A stretch of DNA of 64,000 bases from Changshengia sp963803165 (GTDB taxonomy: Bacteria > Chloroflexota > Dormibacteria > Aeolococcales > Aeolococcaceae): contig CAWDLK010000002.1 in the NCBI GenBank assembly GCA_963803165.1, positions 62,001 through 126,000 on the forward strand, read 5' to 3'. Below the pieces are notes generated by a model. It was not told where the DNA came from. It made no database searches and was given only the letters and a program-made list of their open reading frames with translations. Numbering within the stretch: position 1 is the stretch's first letter; every line of letters begins with the position of its first letter. Positions 19,413 to 28,333 of this stretch are shown here, in pieces. The position numbers and the translations under genes are program-made.

Positions 19413-20146
19413 TGGCGGCGACCCGCGAGCGCCTCAACCGCTACCTCGCCCGTCGCGGGGTGGCCTCCCGGCGCGGAGCGGACGGCCTCATCGACGCCGG
19501 CCGGGTGACCATCAACGGGCGCCACGCCGCCCTCGGGACCACCGTGGACCCGGCCCGGGATCGGGTCGCGGTGGACGGACGCCCGGTCGCCGGCCTCGAT
19601 GGCGCCTCGACCCTCATGCTCAACAAGCCCGCCGGGGTGGTCACCACGGTGCGCGACCCGCACCGCCGGCCGACGGTCATGGACCTCGTCGCCGAGCGGG
19701 TGCCGGGGCTGGTCCCGGTGGGCCGGCTCGACGCGGACAGCCGGGGGCTGCTCCTGCTCAGCTCCGACGGGATCCTGGCCCACCGGCTCACCCACCCCCG
19801 TTTCGGGGTGACCAAGCGGTACCGGCTGGTGCTCGCCCGGGGCCTGGCCGACGCGGACATCCGGCGGCTCCTCGACGGGGTGGAGCTCGAGGACGGGCCG
19901 GCCCGTCCCGGTGCGGTTCACCGGGTCACCTCGGGGCGCGACGACGTCGTCGAGGTCACCATTGGCGAGGGCCGCAAGCGCGAGCTCCGCCGCCTCTTCG
20001 CTGCGATCGACGCGCCCGTCCTCGACCTGGTGAGGGTTGGCCTCGGCCCGCTCCGGCTCGGCCGCCTCGGCGAGGGCCGGACCCGGCCGCTCACCGAAGC
20101 GGAGCGGACGGCGCTCTACGCCGCGGTGGGGATGACCGCGCCGTGA
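19412..20146 (+). CDS. rluB: RluB/RsuA-type 23S rRNA pseudouridine synthase
   Basis: It isomerises a uridine in rRNA to pseudouridine. The 244-aa protein has an N-terminal S4 domain (RLNRYLARRGVASRRGADGLI), LNKPAGVVTT, the catalytic Asp in VGRLDADSRGLLLL, and GRKRELRRLFAAI. The family places it as RluB-like (23S U2605) because of the scpAB neighbourhood, as in Bacillus; RsuA-type specificity cannot be excluded. The cmk GTG overlaps its stop. Confidence 0.88.
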   Translation: MAATRERLNRYLARRGVASRRGADGLIDAGRVTINGRHAALGTTVDPARDRVAVDGRPVAGLDGASTLMLNKPAGVVTTVRDPHRRPTVMDLVAERVPGLVPVGRLDADSRGLLLLSSDGILAHRLTHPRFGVTKRYRLVLARGLADADIRRLLDGVELEDGPARPGAVHRVTSGRDDVVEVTIGEGRKRELRRLFAAIDAPVLDLVRVGLGPLRLGRLGEGRTRPLTEAERTALYAAVGMTAP

Positions 20147-20825
20147 GCGTCGCGGTGGTCACCGTCGACGGCCCGGCGGGGAGCGGCAAGTCGACCCTGG
20201 GGCGCCGCCTCGCGGGCGCCCTCGGGCTGGCCTTCATCGACACCGGGCTCTTCTACCGCGCGATCACGGTGGCGGCGGTCCGGGGGGGCTCGGGGCCGGG
20301 GACCTCGAGCGCATCGTCGACCTGGCTCGGACCGCGGAGATCGAGGTCAACACCGACCCCGCCGACGAGAGCTGGGAGGTACGGGTCGACGGTGCCGATG
20401 GCGGCGCCGCCGTCCGCGACCCGCGACACGCGGCGCTGCTCACCACTGTCAGCCAGCTCCCCGGGGTGCGGCGCCACCTCCTCCCCCTGCAGCGGGCACC
20501 CGCCGGCGGGGGGGCGGTGGCGGTGGGCCGGGACTGCGGCACGGTGGTCTTCCCCGACGCCGTGGTCAAGCTCTATCTCGAGGCCACCGAGACCCTGCGC
20601 GCCGAGCGGCGGGCCGCCCAGCTCGCCCGCCGCGGGGCGGCGGTCGACCACGACACCCTGGCGCGCGAGATCGGCGGACGCGACCTCGGTGACGCCCCCG
20701 CCATGGCCGCGGCTCCGGACGCGGTGGTGATCGACACCGGGAGCCACGGCGTCGACGAGATGGTCGAGGTGGCGCTCCGGCTCTGTGCCGGCGCCGGCCT
20801 CCGCACCCCGGGGCGGGGCCGGTGA
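20143..20825 (+). CDS. cmk: Cytidylate kinase, apparent frameshift at a 7-G run
   Basis: Cmk phosphorylates CMP/dCMP. From GTG 20143 the frame gives VTVDGPAGSGKST (P-loop), FIDTGLFYRAITVAAVRGG and then loses sense. In the -1 frame from about 20289 the protein resumes: LGAGDLERIVDLARTAEIEV, VSQLPGVRRHLLPLQR, the Cmk motif VAVGRDCGTVVFPDAVVKLYL and an RRGAAVDHD region. The junction is the G run 20282-20288; one more G would restore about 227 aa. Both ends keep perfect 4-nt overlaps with rluB and plsC. An essential gene is unlikely to be dead, so a sequence error or slippage is probable. Confidence 0.88.
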
Positions 20826-21532
20826 CCCGTCCGCACGCCGCGCCCTCGGGGCTCGACCTCAACTACCGGTGGATGACCGCGGTGATGCGGCTCCTCTCCC
20901 GGATCGTCATCGGCGACCTCATCGACGTCACCGGCGTGGAGAACGTCCCCCCGACCGGCGGGCTGCTGGTGGTGAGCAACCATGTCGGGACCATCGACCC
21001 GCCCTTCACCGGCGCCCACCTGCCTCGCCGCGACCTCTACTTCATGGCCAAGAGCGACTACTTCCGGACCAGGACGGCACGCTTCTTCATCGTCGGATAC
21101 CACGGGTTCCCGGTGGTTCGCGGGACCCCCGACCGGGCCGCCCTCCGGCAGGCCCTCGACCTCATCGGCCAGGGCCACGCCGTGCTCGTTTATCCGGAGG
21201 GGCACCGCAGCCCCGATGGGTCCCTGCAGCGCCCGCACCCGGGGGCGGGCTTCCTCGCCCGGGCGGCCGGCGTCCCGGTGCTCCCGGTGGGGATCTGGGG
21301 GAGCGAGCGGGTCCTGCCCCTCGGCAGCCACCGGCCCCGGCGCGCGCCCGTCCACCTCCGCATCGGGGTGCCCGCGCCGCTGCCCGCCCCCGGCCGCCGC
21401 GAGCCGCGGGGCTCGCACCAGGCGGTGGCCGACCTGCTGATGCAGCGCATCGCCGAGGTCCTGCCGCCGTCGCGGCGGGGCGTCTTCGACGGGACGGCGG
21501 ACTACCGGTCGGTGCCCCCGCCCGCCGCGTGA
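20822..21532 (+). CDS. plsC: 1-acyl-sn-glycerol-3-phosphate acyltransferase
   Basis: PlsC-type enzymes transfer an acyl chain to lysophosphatidate at the membrane in phospholipid synthesis. The 236-aa protein has the catalytic HX4D box (SNHVGTIDP), a second motif FFIVGYHGFPVVRG, the EGHRS form of the EGTRS motif (VYPEGHRSPDG), and PVLPVGIWG. The GTG start overlaps the cmk stop. cmk-plsC pairing is common in Gram-positive genomes. Confidence 0.9.
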   Translation: MTRPHAAPSGLDLNYRWMTAVMRLLSRIVIGDLIDVTGVENVPPTGGLLVVSNHVGTIDPPFTGAHLPRRDLYFMAKSDYFRTRTARFFIVGYHGFPVVRGTPDRAALRQALDLIGQGHAVLVYPEGHRSPDGSLQRPHPGAGFLARAAGVPVLPVGIWGSERVLPLGSHRPRRAPVHLRIGVPAPLPAPGRREPRGSHQAVADLLMQRIAEVLPPSRRGVFDGTADYRSVPPPAA

Positions 21533-24306
21533 TGGCCACCGAGCTCGTCGCCTTCGACCTCGAGACCACCGGGCTCTCGCCGAAGAGCGAGCGGGTGATC
21601 GAGGTCGGTGCGGTCCGTTTCGGAGTGGGCGGCGAGAGCCTCGGCGAGCTCCAGCTCCTCGTCGACCCCGGCATCCCGGTGCCGCTCCCGGTCCAGCGCC
21701 TCACCGGGATCTCCACCGCCGACCTCGCCGGCCAGCCGTCGCCGGTCGAGGCGATGGCCCAGCTCGCCGGCTTCTGCGAGGGCGCGCACCTGGTCGGCCA
21801 CGGGGCGGCCTTCGACCTCGCCTTCTGCAGCCAGCTTCTCCCCGCCACCTTCGGCCGGCGGGGGGCCATCGACACCCTGGAGCTGGCGCGGATCCTGCTC
21901 CCGCTGGCCACCAGCCACAACCTCGGCGCCCTCAGCCGCCTCCTCGGTCTCCGGCACGAGCGGCCCCATCGGGCCCTCAGCGACGCCCAGGCGACGGCGG
22001 CGCTCCTCCGCCGGCTGCTGGACGATGCCGCCTCGCTCCGGGAGGTGACCTTCGCGGAGATGCGGAGGGTCGCGTCCCAGGCCGACACCCCGCTGCGGCG
22101 CTTCTTCGAGCTGGCGGCGGCGGAGCGGGAGGCGCCCGCGGCGCCCCGCGGGCGGGCGGCGGCCGGGCCGGCCCCGGGGGCGGCGGAGCCCACCCCGGTC
22201 CCGGCGGCAGGCGAGGAGGCCGGGGGGCGTCCCCCGAGCGGCGCCGGCCTGCCCGGGGAGCCCCTGGCCGACGCCGCAGTCCGGCTGATCGGCCCCGGGG
22301 GTCCGCTGGCCGAGCGACCCGGCCACGAGTACCGGGAGGCTCAGGAGCAGATGGCACGGGCCGTCGCCCAGAGCCTCGAGCGGGGCGGGCGTCTCCTCGT
22401 CGAGGCCGGGACCGGGGTTGGCAAGACCCTCGGCTACCTGGCCCCGCTGGCCCTCTGGATCGAGCGGGGAGGGGGTCGAGGCGTGGTCGCCACCAACACC
22501 GTCACCCTGCAGGAGCAGCTCGCCACCCACGACCTGCCCACCCTGCAGCCCCACCTGCCGCGGCCGCTCGACTGGGCCATGCTCAAGGGGCGCAGCCACT
22601 ACATCAGCCTCCGCAGGTTCCAGCGCCACCTGCGCCGCGGGCACGTCGGCCCTCGGGGGCCGGACCTGGAGACCATCCGCTTCACGCTCAAGCTGCTCCG
22701 CTGGCTCGACCTCACCCGCACCGGTGACCGCGCCGAGCTGCACCTCACCGCCCTCGAGAGGGAGCTCTGGCGCGCCGTCGAGTCGACGGCGGACGACTGC
22801 CTGGGGAGCGCCTGCGCCAACTGGCGCAGCGGCGCCTGCCACATGGTGGCGGCGCGGCGAGCCGCGGCCACCGCCGAGCTGGTGGTGACCAACCACGCGC
22901 TGCTCCTGAGCGACGAGCCGGCCGAGGGGCGCCTGCTGGGCGACTACGACGCCCTGGTGGTGGACGAGGCGCATCACCTCGAGGAGCAGGCGACCCGGTC
23001 GGGCGGGCACCGCCTCCGCGCCGCCGACCTCGTCCGCGCCCTCGACCGCATCCCGGGGGTCACCGACCCGGCCCTCGCGAGCGCCCTGGACACCTGCCGC
23101 GACACCGCCAACGGTCTCTTCGGGGAGGCCAAGGGGCTGCTCACGGAGCGCCTCGGCGGGGGCGGGGGGGCGCCGACCGGGAGCCTGGGCGTCGGCGACG
23201 AGCTGCTCGCCGAGCCGCGGCTGCAGCCGCTGCTGCGCAACGCCCACCACGCGATCCTGGCCCTCCGCGCCGCCGCCAGCGCTCTCCGCGCCGCCGGCCC
23301 GGACGGCCTGGAGACCGACCTGCTTCCCCAGCCGGACCGCGGCGAGGAGGAGCTGGCGCTGGCGGCCGCCGCCCTGGAGGGCTCGGCGACCGCGGTGGAC
23401 GACGTGCTCCTCCACCGCCGCCCCGGCCACGTCGCCTGGCTGGAGCTGCGCGCCGAGCAGGCCGAGCTCCACGACGCCCCGGTGGCGGCGGGGGCGGCTC
23501 TCGGCCCGGGGATCCTCGACGCCGCCAGGACCGTGGTGCTCACCTCGGCCACCCTGGCGATCGCCGGGGACTTCGGGTTCGTGCGGGAGCGGCTGGGGCT
23601 CGGCGGGCGCACCGAGGAGCTGGCCCTCGCCTCGCCGTTCGACTACCTCAGCCAGGCCCTCTGCGTCGTCGTCACAGACATCCCGCCGTATGACGACCCC
23701 GACTACGAGCAGGCCCTCGCCGCCATCACCGCCGACATCGCCCGCCGGCTGGGGGGCCGGACCCTCGGCCTCTTCACCGGGTACGGCGCCCTCCGCCGCA
23801 TCCACGACCAGGTGGGCCGGCGGCTGGCGGGCAGTCAGATCGCGGTCCTGGGCCAGGGCCTGGACGGCACCCGGCGCCAGCTGCTCACCTCCTTCCGGGA
23901 GAATCCGCGCACCCTGCTGCTCGGCACCGGCACGTTCTGGGAGGGGATCGACGTGCCCGGGGACGCGCTGCAGTGCGTGATCATCGCCAAGCTGCCCTTC
24001 GCGGTGCCGACCGATCCGCTGGTGCGCGCGCGCACCGCCGATCTGCCCGATCCGTTCCGCGGCTACGTCCTGCCCGAGGCGGTGATCCGGCTGCGCCAGG
24101 GCTTCGGCCGCCTGATCCGCTCCGGGACCGACCGCGGGGCCGTGGTGATCGCCGACTCGCGCCTCCAGAGCCGCGACTACGCGCGCCGCTTCCTGGAGGC
24201 GCTGCCGCCGGCCGCTGTCGCCCGCGAGCCGGTGTCGGGGGTGGCCGCCCGGGTCGCCGGCTTCGTGGGCGGAGCCGCGGAAGGCGGAGAATCGGTCCCG
24301 TGGTGA
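21532..24306 (+). CDS. dinG: Exonuclease-DinG type ATP-dependent helicase fusion
   Basis: The 924-aa protein joins an N-terminal DEDDh exonuclease (AFDLETTGL, D9/E11, later HRALSDAQAT) to an XPD/DinG-like superfamily 2 helicase, as in B. subtilis DinG. Walker A is EAGTGVGKT (residues 291-299), DEAH is at 478-481, and motifs VLTSATLAI, GTGTFWEGIDVPG and RQGFGRLIRSGTDRG follow. Three Fe-S-type cysteines occur (C423, C428, C436), but the first position expected in YLCLRR is Ser359 (YISLRR). A Pro/Ala/Gly linker (about 195-265) joins the halves. ATG 21532 shares a base with the plsC stop. Confidence 0.92.
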   Translation: MATELVAFDLETTGLSPKSERVIEVGAVRFGVGGESLGELQLLVDPGIPVPLPVQRLTGISTADLAGQPSPVEAMAQLAGFCEGAHLVGHGAAFDLAFCSQLLPATFGRRGAIDTLELARILLPLATSHNLGALSRLLGLRHERPHRALSDAQATAALLRRLLDDAASLREVTFAEMRRVASQADTPLRRFFELAAAEREAPAAPRGRAAAGPAPGAAEPTPVPAAGEEAGGRPPSGAGLPGEPLADAAVRLIGPGGPLAERPGHEYREAQEQMARAVAQSLERGGRLLVEAGTGVGKTLGYLAPLALWIERGGGRGVVATNTVTLQEQLATHDLPTLQPHLPRPLDWAMLKGRSHYISLRRFQRHLRRGHVGPRGPDLETIRFTLKLLRWLDLTRTGDRAELHLTALERELWRAVESTADDCLGSACANWRSGACHMVAARRAAATAELVVTNHALLLSDEPAEGRLLGDYDALVVDEAHHLEEQATRSGGHRLRAADLVRALDRIPGVTDPALASALDTCRDTANGLFGEAKGLLTERLGGGGGAPTGSLGVGDELLAEPRLQPLLRNAHHAILALRAAASALRAAGPDGLETDLLPQPDRGEEELALAAAALEGSATAVDDVLLHRRPGHVAWLELRAEQAELHDAPVAAGAALGPGILDAARTVVLTSATLAIAGDFGFVRERLGLGGRTEELALASPFDYLSQALCVVVTDIPPYDDPDYEQALAAITADIARRLGGRTLGLFTGYGALRRIHDQVGRRLAGSQIAVLGQGLDGTRRQLLTSFRENPRTLLLGTGTFWEGIDVPGDALQCVIIAKLPFAVPTDPLVRARTADLPDPFRGYVLPEAVIRLRQGFGRLIRSGTDRGAVVIADSRLQSRDYARRFLEALPPAAVAREPVSGVAARVAGFVGGAAEGGESVPW

Positions 24307-25268
24307 CCACCGCTTCCGCAACCGCCGCGGCATCCCGCCCCACTCCGGAGCCGTCCGCGACGCCCGGGGACCCGGCGGGGACGGGCCCGCGCACCGACGT
24401 CCTGGTGGCTCTCGCCCAGATGGCACCGCGGCTGGGCGACCTGTCGGCCAACGTGGAGCGCCACCTCGAGCTGCTCCGCGACGCGTCCGCCGGGGGCGCC
24501 GATCTCATCGTATTCCCCGAGCTCTCCCTCACCGGCTACTTCCTCAAGGACCTGGTCACCGAGATCGCCGTCCGCATCGACGGTCCCGAGCTGGCCGCTC
24601 TCGCCGAGGCCTCGCGGGGCATCGACGCCGTGGTGGGCTGCATCCTGGAGAGCGACGACCACCGCTTCCACAACGCCGCCGTCTACCTCTCCGGGGGGCG
24701 GGTCGTCCACGTGCATCGCAAGGTGTACCTGCCCACCTACGGGCTCTTCGACGAGGCCCGCTACGTCGCCCCGGGGAGCCGCTTCCGCGCCTTCGAGGCG
24801 CCGCTCGGCCCGAGCGCCGGGCACCGTCCCTGGCGCACCGGCATCCTCATCTGCGAGGACCTCTGGCACCCCAGCTCCGGCTACCTGCTCTCCCGCGACG
24901 GAGTCGACCTCATCATCTGCCCGTCGTGCTCGCCGGCCCGCGGGGTGGGCAGCGGCAGCGAGCTGGGCACGGCCCAGAGCTACGACGCCATGACCCGCAC
25001 CTACGCCCAGCTCTTCACCGCCTACGTCGTGTACTGCAACCGGGTGGGCTACGAGGATGGCGTCAACTTCTGGGGCGGCTCGCGCGTCGTCGACCCCGAG
25101 GGGCACCTCCTCGGCGAGCCCGCCGGGCGGGAGGCGGCGCTCCCCCTGCACCGGCTCGACCTCGCCGCGCTGCGGCGGGCCCGGATCGCCAACCCGATGC
25201 TCCGCGACGAGAGGCACGACATCGTCGACGCCGAGTGCCGGCGGCTGCGCCACCAGGACCGTGTCTGA
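24303..25268 (+). CDS. Glutaminase (nitrilase-family) subunit paired with NadE
   Basis: A 321-aa carbon-nitrogen hydrolase with the full Glu-Lys-Cys triad: FPELSLTGY, HRKVYLPTYG and LICEDLWHP. It resembles the N-terminal glutaminase half of glutamine-dependent NAD synthetase, and its gene overlaps nadE by 8 nt, so it probably hydrolyses glutamine and feeds ammonia to NadE. The GTG start is 24303 (or 24300), overlapping the dinG stop. The first about 35 residues are low-complexity Ala/Thr/Pro. A stand-alone omega-amidase is the alternative. Confidence 0.82.
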   Translation: MTTASATAAASRPTPEPSATPGDPAGTGPRTDVLVALAQMAPRLGDLSANVERHLELLRDASAGGADLIVFPELSLTGYFLKDLVTEIAVRIDGPELAALAEASRGIDAVVGCILESDDHRFHNAAVYLSGGRVVHVHRKVYLPTYGLFDEARYVAPGSRFRAFEAPLGPSAGHRPWRTGILICEDLWHPSSGYLLSRDGVDLIICPSCSPARGVGSGSELGTAQSYDAMTRTYAQLFTAYVVYCNRVGYEDGVNFWGGSRVVDPEGHLLGEPAGREAALPLHRLDLAALRRARIANPMLRDERHDIVDAECRRLRHQDRV

Positions 25269-26106
25269 GCTCTCCCCGGAGCCGGCCGCGGCTCTGGAGG
25301 TGGACTGCGCGCTGGTCACCGAGATCCTCACCGGCTTCGTCCGCGACGAGGTGCGCAAGGTCGGCTTCGAGCGCGTGGTGGTGGGTCTCTCCGGGGGCAT
25401 CGACTCCGCCCTGACCCTGGCCCTGGCGTGCCGTGCCCTGGGAGCGGAGAACACCCTCCCGGTGATCATGCCGTACCGGGCCAGCAGCCCCGCGTCGGAG
25501 CGCGACGCGCGCCTGGTCGCCGCCCGGCTCGGCACCACCCCGCTGGTGGTGGACATCTCGCCCCAGATCGACGCCTACTTCGCGACCTGCCCGGACGCCG
25601 ATCGCAACCGCCGAGGCAACAAGATGGCCCGGGAGCGGATGTCGATCCTCTACGACCTCTCCCTCGCCCGCGCCGCCCTGGTCGTGGGCACCTCCAACAA
25701 GACCGAGCTGCTGCTCGGCTACGGCACCGTCCATGGCGACATGGCCCACGCCCTCAACCCGCTCGGGGACCTCTACAAGACCCAGGTCTTCGCTCTCGCC
25801 CGGCACCTGGGGCTGCCCGCGGAGGTCATCGCCAAGGCGCCCTCCGCCGATCTCTGGGAGGGGCAGTCGGACGAGCAGGAGCTGGGCTTCGAGTACGCCA
25901 AGGTCGACCTGCTCCTGCACCGCATGGTCGACGAGCGGCGCAGCCGCGCCGAGCTCCGCGCCCTCGGCTTCGCCGACGCCTTCGTCGCGGAGATCCAGCG
26001 CCGGGTGCGGGACAGCCAGTACAAGCGTCGCCCGCCGCTGATCGCCAAGCTCTCCAACCGGACCATCGACCGCGACTTCCGCTACCCGCGCGACTGGGGC
26101 CGCTGA
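25261..26106 (+). CDS. nadE: NAD synthetase (synthetase subunit)
   Basis: NadE amidates nicotinic acid adenine dinucleotide to NAD. The 281-aa protein has the PP-loop GLSGGIDSALT, SNKTELLLGYGTVHGDMAHALNPLGDLYK (shortened family motif), and SADLWEGQSDEQELGF. It lacks a glutaminase domain; that activity is probably supplied by the preceding gene. GTG 25261. Its TGA (26104-26106) sits inside the CTGA that seems to start rsmI. Confidence 0.93.
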   Translation: MSELSPEPAAALEVDCALVTEILTGFVRDEVRKVGFERVVVGLSGGIDSALTLALACRALGAENTLPVIMPYRASSPASERDARLVAARLGTTPLVVDISPQIDAYFATCPDADRNRRGNKMARERMSILYDLSLARAALVVGTSNKTELLLGYGTVHGDMAHALNPLGDLYKTQVFALARHLGLPAEVIAKAPSADLWEGQSDEQELGFEYAKVDLLLHRMVDERRSRAELRALGFADAFVAEIQRRVRDSQYKRRPPLIAKLSNRTIDRDFRYPRDWGR

Positions 26107-26795
26107 CGAACGCGGTCACGCCCCCGGGCCCGCTGCTCACGGTCCTGGCCACGCCGATCGGCAACCTCGAGGACGTGAGCCGGCGCGGCGAGCGGGTGCT
26201 GCGCGAGTGCGACGCGGTGGTCGCCGAGGACACCCGGCGCACCCGCGTCTTGCTCCGCTCCCTCGGCATCGACCGGCCGGTGCTCTCCCTGCCCGCGTTC
26301 GACGAGCAGCGCCGGGTCCCCGCCCTGCTGGCGCGCCTCCAGGCCGGCCAGCGGCTCACCCTCTGCTCGGATGCCGGCACCCCGGCGGTCAGCGACCCGG
26401 GCAGCCGCCTGGTGGCGGCCGCCCATCAGGCGGGGATCCCCGTCACCGTGGTCCCGGGCCCCAGCGCCGTCACCGCGGCGGTGAGCGGGAGCGGCCTCGG
26501 CGGCGGCGGGGGGTTCGTCTTCCTCGGCTTCCCGCCCCGCTCCCCGGGGCGCCTCCGCCGCAGCCTCGAGGCCGCCCTCGGCCTGGGCCTGCCGGTGGTC
26601 CTCTTCGAGGCGGCCAACCGCACCGCCCGGACCCTGGAGCTGATCGGGCCGCTCACCGCGGGCCGCTCGATCGTCGTCGCCCGCGAATTGACTAAAGTCC
26701 ACGAGACCTTTCATCGCGGCACCGCATCCGAGCTGGCCGAGGGATTCCGCAGCCAGCCCCCGAGAGGCGAGTGCACCATCGTGATCGGGACATGA
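26103..26795 (+). CDS. rsmI: 16S rRNA (cytidine1402-2'-O)-methyltransferase, CTG start
   Basis: RsmI methylates C1402 of 16S rRNA. The 230-aa protein shows ATPIGNLEDVSRRGERVL, VVAEDTRRTRVLL, SDAGTPAVSDPG, VVPGPSAVTAAVSGSG and a C-terminal ELTKVHETFHRGT. No ATG, GTG or TTG occurs in frame between the nadE stop and the conserved start motif. CTG 26103 overlaps the nadE TGA in the same 4-nt geometry as the other junctions and gives family-normal length, so it is the likely start. The stop overlaps metG (ATGA). Confidence 0.9.
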   Translation: MTNAVTPPGPLLTVLATPIGNLEDVSRRGERVLRECDAVVAEDTRRTRVLLRSLGIDRPVLSLPAFDEQRRVPALLARLQAGQRLTLCSDAGTPAVSDPGSRLVAAAHQAGIPVTVVPGPSAVTAAVSGSGLGGGGGFVFLGFPPRSPGRLRRSLEAALGLGLPVVLFEAANRTARTLELIGPLTAGRSIVVARELTKVHETFHRGTASELAEGFRSQPPRGECTIVIGT

Positions 26796-28333
26796 CCGGG
26801 ACCTTCTACATCACCGCCGCCATCGACTACGCCAACGGCGACCCCCACCTCGGCCACGTCTACGAGAAGATCGGCTGCGACGTGCTCGCCCGCCACCGCC
26901 GCCTCCGCGGCGACGAGGTGAGGTTCACGGTCGGCACCGACGAGCACAGCCAGTCGGTGCTCCGCGCGGCGCGCGAGCGGGGGATCACCCCCGAGGACTT
27001 CGTCGACGCCCAGGCCGAGCGGTTCCGCTCGCTCTACGACGCGCTGGACATCTCCTACACGGCCTTCGTCCGCACCAGCGGCGAGGCCAACCGGCGCAGC
27101 ACCGAGCGGCTGATGCAGGCGGTCCACGATGCCGGCTTCGTTTACAAGGGCTGGTACCGCGCCTGGCTCTGCCCCTCCTGCGAGCGCTACTACGCGGACA
27201 AGGAGCTGGTCGCCGGGCTCTGCCCGGTCCACGAGCGCCCCGTCGAGCTGGTGGAGGAGGACAACTACTTCCTACGCCTGAGCGACTTCCAGGATCGCCT
27301 GCTCGACCATCTCGAGAGCCACCCCGACTTCCTGCTCCCGGAGACCCGGCGCAACGAGATCGTCAACCTCATCCAGGGCGGGTTGGAGGACGTCAGCATC
27401 TCGCGGGGCTTCTCCGACTGGGGCTTCCCGCTCCCCTTCGACCCCAGCCAGGTGGTCTACGTCTGGTTCGACGCCCTGATCGCCTACCTCACCGGGGTCG
27501 GGTACGCCTCCGACGAGGCGGCGTTCGCGCGCTTCTGGCCGGCCGACGTCCACGTCATCGGCAAGGACATCACCCGCTTTCACACGGTGATGTGGCCGGC
27601 GATGCTGATGGCGGCCGGCGTCCCGCTGCCGACCCGGGTCCACGCCCACGGCTTCATGACCCTGGGCGGGCAGAAGATGAGCAAGACCCGGGGGGTGTTC
27701 GTCGAGCCGAGCGCGCTTCTCACCGAGTACGGGAGCGACGCGGTGCGCTACGTGCTGCTGGCGGAGATCCCCTTCGACCGGGACGGCGACTTCTCGGTGG
27801 AGGGTTTCGTCGACCGCTACAACGCCGACCTCGCCAACGACTACGGCAACCTGGTGTCGCGCACCGAGAAGATGGTGCTGCGCTACTTCGAGGGGCGGGT
27901 GCCCGGGCGGGGAGGGGCGGAGGCGATCGACGCCGAGCTGCGCGAGCTGAGCCCCGCGGTGGTCGCCGACTACGACCGGGCGATGGACCGCCTCGACTTC
28001 ACCGGAGCTCTGGCGGCGCTGCGCCGGCTGGTGGGCAGGGCCAACAAGTACATCGAGGAGACCGCCCCCTGGAACCTCCACCGGTCCGGGGACGACCGGC
28101 TCGGCACCGTCTGCGCCGAGCTCCTCGAGGCGGTGCGGGTGAGCACCCTCCTGCTCCACCCCTTCATCCCCCGGGCCACCGGGCGGGTCGCGGGGGACCT
28201 CGGCATCGGCTTGAGCGGCGATCTGGCCGCCGCCCTCGGGGAGTGGCCGGCGCTCCGCGCGGGGGACCCGGTCGGGGTCGGCGAGATCCTCTTCCCACGG
28301 CTGGACCGCGAGGCGATCCTGGGCGCGCGATGA
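26792..28333 (+). CDS. metG: Methionyl-tRNA synthetase
   Basis: MetG charges tRNA-Met. The 513-aa protein has the HIGH signature as HLGH (residues 19-22), KMSKT at 295-299, a zinc-type knuckle LCPSCERYY with a second half CPVH (CxxH where many have CxxC), and the anticodon-binding NKYIEETAPWNL. No C-terminal tRNA-binding (EMAP-like) domain is present, so it may be monomeric. ATG 26792 overlaps the rsmI stop; an upstream ATG at 26771 is out of context. Confidence 0.96.
   Translation: MTGTFYITAAIDYANGDPHLGHVYEKIGCDVLARHRRLRGDEVRFTVGTDEHSQSVLRAARERGITPEDFVDAQAERFRSLYDALDISYTAFVRTSGEANRRSTERLMQAVHDAGFVYKGWYRAWLCPSCERYYADKELVAGLCPVHERPVELVEEDNYFLRLSDFQDRLLDHLESHPDFLLPETRRNEIVNLIQGGLEDVSISRGFSDWGFPLPFDPSQVVYVWFDALIAYLTGVGYASDEAAFARFWPADVHVIGKDITRFHTVMWPAMLMAAGVPLPTRVHAHGFMTLGGQKMSKTRGVFVEPSALLTEYGSDAVRYVLLAEIPFDRDGDFSVEGFVDRYNADLANDYGNLVSRTEKMVLRYFEGRVPGRGGAEAIDAELRELSPAVVADYDRAMDRLDFTGALAALRRLVGRANKYIEETAPWNLHRSGDDRLGTVCAELLEAVRVSTLLLHPFIPRATGRVAGDLGIGLSGDLAAALGEWPALRAGDPVGVGEILFPRLDREAILGAR

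Noticed and set aside
20143..20825. cmk as a decayed pseudogene
   Set aside because: Only one frame change at a homopolymer, all motifs kept, and operon overlaps are perfect on both sides.
21502..24426. Antisense ORF of about 970 codons over dinG
   Set aside because: No domain or start context; the plus-strand gene has all helicase motifs.
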